The notes beneath the pieces were generated by a model. It did not search any database. It was not told the DNA's origin and saw only the letters and a program-made list of their open reading frames with translations. Shown piece after piece: positions 7,885 to 15,577 of a stretch of 41,404 nt of DNA. The position numbers and the translations under genes are program-made. The DNA comes from Humitalea sp038249305 (GTDB lineage: Bacteria > Pseudomonadota > Alphaproteobacteria > Acetobacterales > Acetobacteraceae). Numbering within the stretch: the stretch's first letter is position 1; the number at the start of each line of letters is the position of its first letter. Location of the stretch: assembly GCA_038249305.1 (NCBI GenBank), contig JBBRWI010000005.1, positions 1-41,404 on the forward strand. The letters run 5' to 3'.

Positions 7885-10521
7885 ATGATCGTTGCGCCTA
7901 CGCTTGCCGATCTGACGAAACGGCATTGGATGCTGCCGCTGGCCGCGAACCCGATCGGAATTGACTTGACCCCTGGACAGACGCCCGCGCCGGACCTGAC
8001 GCTTTGCGACAGGGAGCCGATAACCTTCCTCGAAGAAATCCAGGGCTTCGGCTTCCTGCTGGCCATGGCCAATGACTGGTCCATCGTCCGCGCCTCGGCA
8101 AATCTGCAGAAGGTGCTCGGGCTCGACCCGGGCAAGGCGCTCCGACAGCGGCTGGACCGGCTTCTGGGCGCGGACGCGATCCGGGCGATACGGCTGTCGA
8201 TGGCCTCGCTGACCGCGGTCGGCAGCCAGCGCATCTTCGGGGTGGAGTTGCTGCCAGGCCGCGGCCTGTTCGACCTCAACCTGCACCTGTCGGGCGACCT
8301 GATGGTCGTGGAGGGCGAGCGGGCCAATGGCGACCCCGCCGAGACCGTCGCGATGGTTCGGGCCATGATGGGGCGGTTGGCGCGGGCGGCAACGGTGGAG
8401 GATTTCCATCAGGATGCGGCGCGGCAGTTGCGCGGGCTGGTCGGCTTCGACCGCGTGATGATCTATCGCTTCCGCGCCGATGGGGCCGGCGAGGTCATTG
8501 CCGAATCCATCGATTCGGGCGTGGACAGCTTTCTTGGGCTGAACTACCCCGCCTCCGACATCCCCCGGCAGGCGCGCACGCTCTACCTGCGCAACCCCTT
8601 CCGGATCATTGCCGATGCCGGTGCGGTTCCGGTCGGCCTGCTGCCGCCCGTCGGGGCCACCGTCGCCCCGCTCGATCTGTCCCTGGCGATAACGCGTTCG
8701 ATTTCGCCGGTACATATGGAGTATCTGCGCAACATGGGCGTCGGCGCGTCATTGTCACTTTCCATTGTGGTGGATGGGCAGCTCTGGGGCCTGATGGCCT
8801 GCCACAACCTGGGCCCCAGGCTGCCCGGCTTCCCGCAGCGGACAGCGGCCGAACTCTTCGCGGCGATGTATTCGTTGGGGCTGGAGAGCCGGTTGCACCA
8901 GGCAGAAGCGCTGGAGGAGCAGCGCGCCCGCGAACTGGCCGACCGGCTGATGACGGCGATTGCCGGCAACGATGCGCTGCTGACGGACGCACAATGGCTG
9001 GCCGATATGACGAACGGCATGATTGCCAGCGACGGCATCGCCATCGTCCACGGGGACGAGGTGGTCAGCGCCGGCACCACGCCGGGCCGCGCCGAAATCC
9101 TGGCCCTGTCGCGGTTGCTCGACAGCACCTCGCCCAGCCGGGTGTTCGACACCGACCACCTGGCCGGCCTGCACGCGCCGGCGGCGGCATCGGGCCGGGC
9201 GGCGGGGGTTTTGTCCATCCCGATCTCGCGCACACCGCGCGACTACATCCTGTTGTTCCGGCGCGAGTTGCTGCAAGCCATTAAATGGGGCGGTGATCCA
9301 ACCAAGCGGCTTGAGACCACGCCGGACGGGCTGCGCCTGTCGCCGCGCAAAAGCTTCGCCGCCTTTGCCGAGACCGTGCGCGGCCGTTCGCTGGCGTTCA
9401 ACCCGCGCGACCGGCGGATCGGCGAGGCGGTGCGGGTCGCCATGATCGAGATCGTGCTGCGGCTGACCGAGACCAACATGGAGGAGCGCCGGCGGGCCGG
9501 CGAGCGGCAGGACCTGCTGATCGCCGAACTGAACCATCGCGTACGCAACATCCTGGCGCTGATCCGCAGCCTGGTGAACAATACCCAGGCGGGCAATGGC
9601 GGCATCGAGGGCTACGTCGAGTCGCTGGGCGGCCGGGTGCAGGCGCTGGCCCGGGCGCATGACCAACTGACCCAGCAGAACTGGGCGCCGTGCCCCCTGC
9701 GGACGGTGTTCGAGGATGAGATCGCCGCGCATTCCGGCAGCCGCGGCCGCATCGTGCTGGAGGGCGATGCGGTGATGCTGACGGCGCCGGCCGTCACCAC
9801 GCTGTCGCTCGTGATGCATGAGCTGGTGACCAACGCGATCAAATATGGCGCGCTGTCGGTCGGCGGCACGGTTACGGTGCAGGCGGCGCGGCTGCCCGGC
9901 GAGGGGTTGCGTCTGCGCTGGCGTGAACGCGGCGGCCCCGCCGTGCAGGCGCCGACGCGGCGCGGCTTCGGCACGACGCTGATCGAGCGGATGGTGCCCT
10001 TCGACCTGCAAGGCAGCGCCGAACTGCGCTTCGCCGTGGGCGGGCTGGAGGCCGAGTTCATGGTGCCGGAGAATTACCTGAGCAGCGGGCCGGCCAGCCT
10101 TGCCGCGGGGGCGCCGGCAAGCCCTGGCGCCGTGACGGCGGGCGACCAGCCTTTGGCCGGCCTGCATGTGCTGCTGCTGGAGGACAGCATCATCATCGCG
10201 ATGGAGGCCGATCTTCTGCTGCGCAAGCTTGGTGCCGTCGAGGTGCGCATGATCAGCAGCATCGCCAAGGCGCAGGCGGCGCTGGCGGCGCGGCGGCCGG
10301 ATTTCGCCATGCTCGACATCGGCATCGGCAACACCACGAGCCTGGGCTTCGCGCTGGAGGTGCGCCGGGCCGGCGTGCCGTTCATCTTCGCCACCGGCTA
10401 TGGCGAGGCGATGCCGCTTGATGCCGAGCTGGGCAGCCCGGTCATCGTGCAGAAACCCTACAACCTGGCCGGGCTGGCGGCGGCGGCGCGGCAGACGCTG
10501 GGGCTGCAGGCGGCCCACTGA
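7885..10521 (+). CDS. Bacteriophytochrome hybrid histidine kinase (PAS-GAF-PHY-HWE kinase-receiver)
   Basis: The 878-residue protein is a red/far-red light sensor. The PAS-like N-terminus has the biliverdin-linking cysteine position at Cys41 (LTLCDREPI). The GAF domain (about 165-335) has the chromophore motif PASDIPRQAR (222-231) and the conserved His277 in SPVHMEYLRNMG. The PHY domain (about 345-530) shows the tongue motifs WGG (468-470) and PRKSF (487-491). The kinase is of the HWE class: phospho-acceptor His551 in AELNHRVRN, Asn650 in MHELVTNAIKYG, and Trp679-x-Glu681. A receiver follows with acidic Glu766/Asp767, acceptor Asp811 in FAMLDIG and Lys857. After Cys41 the usual IPGxIQPHG segment is replaced by TFLEEIQGFG, which is unusual. 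No heme oxygenase gene is nearby. ATG 7885 is used; its ribosome site is weak and ATG 7930 is an alternative, although that would remove nothing essential. Confidence 0.93.
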   Translation: MIVAPTLADLTKRHWMLPLAANPIGIDLTPGQTPAPDLTLCDREPITFLEEIQGFGFLLAMANDWSIVRASANLQKVLGLDPGKALRQRLDRLLGADAIRAIRLSMASLTAVGSQRIFGVELLPGRGLFDLNLHLSGDLMVVEGERANGDPAETVAMVRAMMGRLARAATVEDFHQDAARQLRGLVGFDRVMIYRFRADGAGEVIAESIDSGVDSFLGLNYPASDIPRQARTLYLRNPFRIIADAGAVPVGLLPPVGATVAPLDLSLAITRSISPVHMEYLRNMGVGASLSLSIVVDGQLWGLMACHNLGPRLPGFPQRTAAELFAAMYSLGLESRLHQAEALEEQRARELADRLMTAIAGNDALLTDAQWLADMTNGMIASDGIAIVHGDEVVSAGTTPGRAEILALSRLLDSTSPSRVFDTDHLAGLHAPAAASGRAAGVLSIPISRTPRDYILLFRRELLQAIKWGGDPTKRLETTPDGLRLSPRKSFAAFAETVRGRSLAFNPRDRRIGEAVRVAMIEIVLRLTETNMEERRRAGERQDLLIAELNHRVRNILALIRSLVNNTQAGNGGIEGYVESLGGRVQALARAHDQLTQQNWAPCPLRTVFEDEIAAHSGSRGRIVLEGDAVMLTAPAVTTLSLVMHELVTNAIKYGALSVGGTVTVQAARLPGEGLRLRWRERGGPAVQAPTRRGFGTTLIERMVPFDLQGSAELRFAVGGLEAEFMVPENYLSSGPASLAAGAPASPGAVTAGDQPLAGLHVLLLEDSIIIAMEADLLLRKLGAVEVRMISSIAKAQAALAARRPDFAMLDIGIGNTTSLGFALEVRRAGVPFIFATGYGEAMPLDAELGSPVIVQKPYNLAGLAAAARQTLGLQAAH

Positions 10522-10705
10522 GCCGCCGGCGCCCGGCCATTCATACAGCCAGCGCGGCAGACGCTGCCACCGGTGACGACATCCGTGCTGCCGACCGGGA
10601 TCGGGGCCCTGGGACATGCCGAACGCGACGGCCCTCGCGGGGGCCATAACCGGATGTTCACCCCGCGCCACCAGACTGCCGCGCGGACGATAAGGCCAGC
10701 CCGCC

Positions 10706-11506
10706 ATGGACATCCTCGCGCCGCTCTATGCGTGGCCCAGCGTGCAGGTCTATGGCCTGTTCATCACCGGCGCGGCCGTGCTGGCGGCGGCCGCCTGCGT
10801 GCTGCTGGCGCCGCTGGTGCGGCCGCCCAGCACCAAGGACCACCTGGACCTCGCCATGCGGACCACCGGGGCGGTGATGGCGGGCCTTACCCTGATCCTG
10901 GCCTTCTGCGCGGTGCAGGCGCGGTCGCAGTCATCCGATGCCCAGCGCCTGGTCACGGCCGAGGTCTCGGCCATCGGTGGGCTGATCCGGCTGATCGACC
11001 GGCTGGGCCCGGCCGGCTTGCCGGCGCGGGGCGAACTGGCCGGCTACCTGCACAGCATCGCCACGGAGGAATTCGGCGCCATGGCCGAAGCCGGTCGCGC
11101 CGCCCCGACCCAGGCCCGGGCCGAGGCGCTGGAGCACGCCATCTATGCCGCCGCAGCCGAGGCCGCGGGACACCTGGCAACCGACCTGCTGGAGGAGATG
11201 GATGCGGTCGATGCCGCGCGGGAGGCGCGGCTGCATGGCGCCAGCATCCGCCTGCCGGCGGAGTTCTGGCTGCTGATCCAACTGCTCGTGCTGCTGCTGC
11301 TGGCGACCAGCCCGCTGTATCCGCCCCGGCGCCACACGGTGGCGATGCTGGCGGTGCAGATGGGTGGTGTGGGTGCGCTGATCGCCTTCGTCTTCCTGAT
11401 GGACCAGCCCTTTCGCGGGCATCTGACCATCAGCGCGCAGCCCTATGCGACGCTGCTGGCGCAGCGCGGCGCCTTCCTCGCCGCCGACCGGATGCCTGCG
11501 CGATGA
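10706..11506 (+). CDS. DUF4239-like integral membrane protein, copy 1
   Basis: The 266-residue protein has two N-terminal membrane helices (about residues 14-36 and 50-72), a helical soluble middle, and two C-terminal helices beginning near LPAEFWLLIQLLVLLLL. The ending DQPFRGHLTISAQPYATLLA is the recognisable signature of the DUF4239/bestrophin-like family. Function in this family is not established. The ATG lies 184 bases after the phytochrome stop on the same strand, so read-through from the light sensor is possible. The stop overlaps the start of the next gene (ATGA at 11503-11506). A second member of the family is encoded at 15578-16387, which links the two ends of the unknown cluster. 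Confidence 0.8.
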   Translation: MDILAPLYAWPSVQVYGLFITGAAVLAAAACVLLAPLVRPPSTKDHLDLAMRTTGAVMAGLTLILAFCAVQARSQSSDAQRLVTAEVSAIGGLIRLIDRLGPAGLPARGELAGYLHSIATEEFGAMAEAGRAAPTQARAEALEHAIYAAAAEAAGHLATDLLEEMDAVDAAREARLHGASIRLPAEFWLLIQLLVLLLLATSPLYPPRRHTVAMLAVQMGGVGALIAFVFLMDQPFRGHLTISAQPYATLLAQRGAFLAADRMPAR

Positions 11507-11868
11507 GTGCGCCGGCCGGACCCGGGGCGATCGCGGAAATCCGCGGGGCGGGCGGCTGCCTGGTGCTCTACCCCGACCGGTTGCGGATGGTGCGGCACGG
11601 CGCCTGGTTCACCGCCATCAACCTTGTGTTTCATCTGGAGCGGGAGATGGAGACGACGATCCTGCTGCGCCGCCTGACCGGGGTGCACATGGTGCGGTCG
11701 CTGCTGCTGGTGCAGTTCCTGCGCTTCACCTACGCGGGTTGCCCCGTGCCGAGCGGGCATTACCTGCGCGATGCCTTCGCGGAAAACGCCTTCCTGGCCA
11801 GTTTTGCCGACAATCGCCCGCTGCTGGCGCTGCAACGCGCGGTGACCGAGGCCGCCGCGCGCTGCTGA
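11503..11868 (+). CDS. Small PH-like protein of unknown function (121 aa)
   Basis: The product starts MSAPAGPGAIAEIRGAGG and then reads CLVLYPDRLRMVRHGAWFTA, the kind of strand-rich opening seen in short bacterial PH-like domains, with RRLTGVHMVRSLLLVQFLRF in the middle. There is no signal peptide. The similarity to a PH fold is my impression, not a firm assignment. Translation is coupled to the DUF4239-like gene by an ATGA overlap. The gene ends 7 bases before the convergent carbonic-anhydrase-like gene, so the two plus-strand genes abut the minus-strand cluster directly. Confidence 0.65.
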   Translation: MSAPAGPGAIAEIRGAGGCLVLYPDRLRMVRHGAWFTAINLVFHLEREMETTILLRRLTGVHMVRSLLLVQFLRFTYAGCPVPSGHYLRDAFAENAFLASFADNRPLLALQRAVTEAAARC

Positions 11869-11875
11869 CCGGCGA

Positions 11876-12832
11876 TCAGGCGGCGGGGCGGAACCAGCGG
11901 GTGGAGCGGAAGGGCCAGAACCCCTCCGCACGGGGGGTGATGGACGCGGATTCGGCCAGGGCGGCGGTCCGCCTCTGGGCATCGGCCAGGGTCAGTTCGG
12001 GTCCGGCCAGGCGGCGATACAGGGCCGCGGCCTGCGTCACGTCGCGGCTGCCGACCTGGCCCGCGGCATCCTTGCGGGACGCGAGGAAGGCCGCGACATC
12101 CCGCGTGCCCGCCCGGGCGCTGGTCGCGCCCTGGCGCAGGCCCGCCGCCTCCAGCGCCTGGCGGGCCGCCTGGGCGGTCAGGCCGTAGCGCGTGACGCCC
12201 TCGCTCAGCAGGGCCAGTTCGGCGGCAGGGTCCATGGCCGCCCCGGCCCGCACCCGGGCCAGTTCGGCGAAGCCGGCCGCATCCACCGGCGTGGGGGCGC
12301 GCGCGCTCGGCGCGATCTCGGCCCCTGCCCCGCGCGAGGCCGCGGCGATGCTGACCGCGGCGGGGCCGAAGGCTTCGGCCCGGAAGCCCTGCGGCACGCA
12401 GGCGGCGCAGGGCAGCACACGGACCGATCCATCCAGCTCCATCAGCTTGATTTCGACCAGCAGGTCGGGGTGGCGCGCACGCACGGCCTCGGCCGCCAGG
12501 TTCAGCACCTCGGTGTGCTGGCGGAACTCCTCCGCCGGATCGTCCGACAGGCGGCGCCCGGCCCAGATATGCATGGCGCCGCAGTCGCGGTGGTTGAGGA
12601 AGGTGACCTTGCGGATGCCATGCAGTTGGCGTGACGCCGCGAGATTATCCCATAGCGCGGTGTTCCAGGCCGGGCGGTTGGTGTCGATCGCCGCCAGCGC
12701 CGCGCCGGCGATGCGCATCTCGCTGTAGCGGTCGGTGCGGCCCAGCGCGTTGAAGTAATGCGTCGTGTCATCGGTCAGCCGCGGATCGATGCAGCTGACG
12801 AGGAAGGTATCGGCCTTACTGGGAACGGTCAT
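11876..12832 (-). CDS. Beta-carbonic-anhydrase-like domain fused to EGVTRYGLT-type C-terminal domain
   Basis: In this 318-residue protein the first 130 residues look like a divergent beta-carbonic anhydrase: Cys14-x-Asp16-x-Arg18 (SCIDPRL) and His81-x-x-Cys84 (NHRDCGAMH) occupy the positions of the zinc ligands and the Asp-Arg dyad of that family. Whether it hydrates CO2 is unknown; related folds also hydrolyse COS or CS2. A linker with CAAC follows. Residues about 200-318 match almost the whole of the 144-residue protein at 16696-17130, sharing SEGVTRYGLT/EEGVTRYGLT, AAxxYRxxAGxxL, AxRRxxxL and TPRxxG...RWxR. AAAGGA lies 7 bases before ATG 12832. It is the last gene of a four-gene minus-strand run and has no signal peptide. 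Confidence 0.75.
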   Translation of the reverse strand: MTVPSKADTFLVSCIDPRLTDDTTHYFNALGRTDRYSEMRIAGAALAAIDTNRPAWNTALWDNLAASRQLHGIRKVTFLNHRDCGAMHIWAGRRLSDDPAEEFRQHTEVLNLAAEAVRARHPDLLVEIKLMELDGSVRVLPCAACVPQGFRAEAFGPAAVSIAAASRGAGAEIAPSARAPTPVDAAGFAELARVRAGAAMDPAAELALLSEGVTRYGLTAQAARQALEAAGLRQGATSARAGTRDVAAFLASRKDAAGQVGSRDVTQAAALYRRLAGPELTLADAQRRTAALAESASITPRAEGFWPFRSTRWFRPAA

Positions 12833-12856
12833 CGGGGGTCCTTTCTGGACGCACGG

Positions 12857-13264
12857 TCAATGCACTTTTTCCACATGCGACACCCCGGCCAGGCGGTGAT
12901 GGATGTGGGAATACGAAAGCCCGGCGGCATAGAGCAGCGCCAGCAGCGACAGCAGCATCAGCCGGAACCCGCCCATCTGCGCACCGGGCGGCACCAGCGG
13001 CGCCAGCGCCATGCAGCCGGCGAAGAGCGTGGCCAGCACCAGCACCACGCCACGCCATTTCAGCACGCCGACGACGGTGGTCCAGATCAAGCCGTGCAGC
13101 CCGACCAGCAGCAGGGTGACGGCAAGCTTGGTCCAGGCGCCGGCCTCGGCCAGCCAGAACCAGTGCCACCAGGAATGGCCGCTGGGGTTGTAGACGGCGA
13201 AGACGGAGAAGAAGCTGAACAGCAGGCGCGCGACCACGCCCCGCCAGTCGAACCGCGTGGTCAT
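12857..13264 (-). CDS. Four-helix membrane protein, DUF6524-like
   Basis: This 135-residue integral membrane protein opens with FDWRGVVARLLFSFFSVFAV, followed by YNPSGHSWWHWFW, a motif typical of the DUF6524 group. Three further helices follow, about residues 42-62, 68-92 and 100-120. The tail HIHHRLAGVSHVEKVH is His-rich. Function is unknown. Its ATG overlaps the stop of the upstream mitofilin-like gene (ATGA at 13261-13264), and it lies 24 bases before the carbonic-anhydrase-like gene, so translation of the three is probably coupled. The DUF6524 assignment is from memory of the motif and is moderate. Confidence 0.7.
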   Translation of the reverse strand: MTTRFDWRGVVARLLFSFFSVFAVYNPSGHSWWHWFWLAEAGAWTKLAVTLLLVGLHGLIWTTVVGVLKWRGVVLVLATLFAGCMALAPLVPPGAQMGGFRLMLLSLLALLYAAGLSYSHIHHRLAGVSHVEKVH

Positions 13265-13923
13265 GCCCCGCCACCGGCACGGGCGGCGGCAAGCCGGACC
13301 AGCGCCTCGGCCCCCGCATCGGCAGCGATCCGCAGGCCGGCACGGGCGCGCCAGTCCACCACGGCGGGCGGGCCGCGCAGCCCGGCCAGCGCCGCATGCG
13401 CGGCGTTGAGGTCGCCGCGCTGCAAGGCGGCTTCGGCGAGGCGTGTCGCTGCCATCGCCGGGCTGCCGCCGGCGCCGAAGGCAGCGCCCAGCCGCATCGC
13501 GCGCACAGCCAGGCGGGCGAGATCGCCGTCGGGATCGAAGCCGGCCTCCTGCGCGATCGCGGCTTCCGCGACGCTGGGGAAGGCGTCGGCCAGGGCCCGC
13601 GCGGTGGGGGCGCCGGCCGCGGCCAGTGGTGCGATGCCGCGCAGCAGCAGCGTGAGTTCGGCATCGCCTTCGGCCAGGGAAAACGCCAGGGAAAAGGGGC
13701 GGGCGAAAGCCGCGCCGCGCGCCAGGTGCGGCAGCAGCAATTCGATGCCGACGAGCGCCAGCCGGTCCTGCGGCGCGATCAGCACGGGTGGCGGCACGGC
13801 GCGCGCCCCGGCGCCGACCAGGGCCGCCACCGACATGGCGCAGGCGAGCAGGGCGAGCGGCAGCAGCAGCACCTCCTGGCGCAGGCGGCGCCGGCGCGCG
13901 GCCAGCATCAGCATCACCCGCAT
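13261..13923 (-). CDS. Mitofilin-like membrane-anchored protein, copy 1
   Basis: The 220-residue protein has a short basic N-terminus, one membrane helix (LLLPLALLACAMSVAALVGA, about residues 19-38) and a periplasmic helical part. Blocks such as RLALVGIELLLPHLARGAAF, GAPTARALADAFPSVAEAAI and AALQRGDLNAAHAALAGL follow the pattern of the mitofilin-like (COG4223) C-terminal domain of alphaproteobacteria. The long coiled coil of full members is absent, so it is a short version. A second short version is encoded at 19065-19874. Its ATG overlaps the end of the upstream gene by 10 bases. The role is inferred to be envelope scaffolding at most. Confidence 0.6.
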   Translation of the reverse strand: MRVMLMLAARRRRLRQEVLLLPLALLACAMSVAALVGAGARAVPPPVLIAPQDRLALVGIELLLPHLARGAAFARPFSLAFSLAEGDAELTLLLRGIAPLAAAGAPTARALADAFPSVAEAAIAQEAGFDPDGDLARLAVRAMRLGAAFGAGGSPAMAATRLAEAALQRGDLNAAHAALAGLRGPPAVVDWRARAGLRIAADAGAEALVRLAAARAGGGA

Positions 13924-14960
13924 GGGCCGCCCCCCGCGCGCAGCGCTGCGAGGCGCGCGGTCAAGGCCTCCTCGGTGGCGGCGCGCGCCTGGGCGACGAT
14001 CCGGGCCTCGGCCAGGGCGATGGCGACCAGGGCCTGCGCCTCGAACTCGGTGCGGTTCAGCGCGGCATCGATGCGGTTGATCAGCCAGTCGATGCCCCAG
14101 GACACCCCGACCCCGCCGGCCATCCCGACCACCACGCCGGCCGTGCCGCCCAGCGCGAAGCCGAAGGTGCCGCCCGCCGCGATCAGCGACCCGGCCTCGC
14201 TCGCGCGGACCGCGACAGCCCCCAGCCGCGCTGCCATCGGCCGCATGGAACGCAGGAAGATGGCGGGCGGCCCGGTGCCGTCGCCGACCACGAGGTCGAG
14301 CGGGTCGGCGGGTGCCAGCGCCACCAGCGAAGGGGTCATCGGCAGGCCCGCGGCGCCGAGGTCAAGCAGCGCCACGGCCATGCCCGGCACCGCGGGCTGG
14401 CTGCGCAACGCCTGGGCGACCGATCCCAGGGCCGCGGCCCAGGCCCCGTCCACCACCCGCCCCGCATGGGCCAGGTCATCGCCGAGCCGGCCATCGACCT
14501 CGGTCGGCGCCAGGACCCGTTCGCGGAACGCCTCGCGCATCGGCTGGGCGATTTCGACCGCGATGCGTTCCAGCACCGGCACATCCTCGGCCACCGATCC
14601 CGCCAGGCCCACACCCAGGCGCCACAGCACGCGGTAGGAGGCGACGTAGCTCTGCACCCAGTCATAGGCCCAGGCGCCATAGGCGGGCACCTGTTCGCGT
14701 GCCATGGCGAAGCGGGCGGCGGCGGCATCCTGCATCAGGCGGGCGGCGACACCGGGCAGGCGGGCGGCTTCCTCCGCCAGCACCGCCTCGGCCGCGGCCA
14801 GGCGGGCCGGATCGATCGCGCGGATCGTGCAACTGCCGTCGGCCAAGCGGAGCGCCACCGGAACTGGAACCGGGATTGGGATCGGGACCGGTTGGGCGCT
14901 GGCCACGGCCGCCTGCAGGCAACAGGCCAGCGTCAGGCTTGCCAGCAGCCGGCGTGCCAG
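13914..14960 (-). CDS. Exported protein with PVPI repeat and Gly-rich membrane segment, unknown function
   Basis: The frame encodes a signal peptide (LARRLLASLTLACCLQAAVA then SAQ), an alternating Pro-hydrophobic stretch PVPIPIPVPVPV, a long helical domain, and near residue 270 a glycine-rich hydrophobic hairpin (GGTFGFALGGTAGVVVGMAG) that may insert in a membrane. From CTG 14960 it has 348 residues. No ATG, GTG or TTG stands at a suitable place in this frame: the only ATG near it (14975) is in another frame and gives a 13-residue peptide. CTG at 14960 or ATT just upstream are the remaining choices, so the start is uncertain. Its 5' end lies 12 bases from the divergent gene at 14973. I do not recognise the family. 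Confidence 0.65.
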   Translation of the reverse strand: MARRLLASLTLACCLQAAVASAQPVPIPIPVPVPVALRLADGSCTIRAIDPARLAAAEAVLAEEAARLPGVAARLMQDAAAARFAMAREQVPAYGAWAYDWVQSYVASYRVLWRLGVGLAGSVAEDVPVLERIAVEIAQPMREAFRERVLAPTEVDGRLGDDLAHAGRVVDGAWAAALGSVAQALRSQPAVPGMAVALLDLGAAGLPMTPSLVALAPADPLDLVVGDGTGPPAIFLRSMRPMAARLGAVAVRASEAGSLIAAGGTFGFALGGTAGVVVGMAGGVGVSWGIDWLINRIDAALNRTEFEAQALVAIALAEARIVAQARAATEEALTARLAALRAGGGPCG

Positions 14961-14972
14961 GGAGTGTGGGGC

Positions 14973-15569
14973 ATGAATTGGGCGTCGATGCTGGAACCGC
15001 TGGTATTGCTCGTCGCGGTGCTGCTCGCGCTCGGCATGGTACGGCTCGGCGCGCTGCAATACGGGATCGTGGCGCCCCGCGATGCCGAGGCGGTGCCGCT
15101 GCTGCATGTGCTGGGGGCCGCGACCGGGGTGGCCGCCGGCGTCGCGCTGCTGCTGTCGATGCCGGACCTCGGCGCCTTCAACCCCGCGCGGATCTTCAGC
15201 GCCGACTCGCCTTGGTCGCTGACGCTGGGCGGCATCCTGGGCGGCTACGGGCTGCCGCAGGCGGTCACCCTGCGGTCGCTGATCGCGGCCCTCGGCGGCG
15301 ATGGCAGCCTGGCGCAGGTCGCGGCCGGCTGGCTGGCGGTGGCCGGGCTGGTCGCGGGGACCGGGCTTGCCTGGCGCCTGTGGCGGGGGCGGGATCGGTT
15401 GCGGGCTCTGGCGGCCTTTCTGCTGCTGGCGACATGGACCGCGCTGATCCTGCACTACGCGGCGCATCTGGCCGTCTGGACGCTGACGCAGTTGAACTTC
15501 TGGCTCTTCGCCGTGGCGCTGGTGCTGTTCCAACGCTGGCGCGCCCGCGCCGCGACCGGGGGGCATTGA
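14973..15569 (+). CDS. Multi-helix membrane protein of unknown function (198 aa)
   Basis: The protein begins MNWASMLEPLVLLVAVLLAL and has about five or six membrane helices (about residues 7-29, 45-62, 82-100, 114-132, 143-165 and 172-188). A loop near residues 60-80 reads MPDLGAFNPARIFSADSPWS. I do not recognise a family. It is the only plus-strand gene inside the minus-strand cluster, divergent from the exported protein at 13914-14960 with only 12 bases between starts, and ends 8 bases before the convergent DUF4239-like gene. GTGGGG immediately before the ATG is a poor ribosome site. Codon bias supports coding in this frame from the ATG onward. Confidence 0.7.
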   Translation: MNWASMLEPLVLLVAVLLALGMVRLGALQYGIVAPRDAEAVPLLHVLGAATGVAAGVALLLSMPDLGAFNPARIFSADSPWSLTLGGILGGYGLPQAVTLRSLIAALGGDGSLAQVAAGWLAVAGLVAGTGLAWRLWRGRDRLRALAAFLLLATWTALILHYAAHLAVWTLTQLNFWLFAVALVLFQRWRARAATGGH

Positions 15570-15577
15570 GGCCCGCA

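Noticed and set aside
8755..10713. Minus-strand open frame of 652 codons across the phytochrome gene
   Set aside because: The plus strand has all phytochrome and kinase motifs; the antisense frame is low complexity and without any family pattern.
13788..14972. Upstream extension of the plus-strand membrane protein that starts at 14973
   Set aside because: The sequence before MNWASMLEP is Arg/Gln/His-rich shadow of the minus-strand exported protein; helices and native codon bias begin only at 14973.
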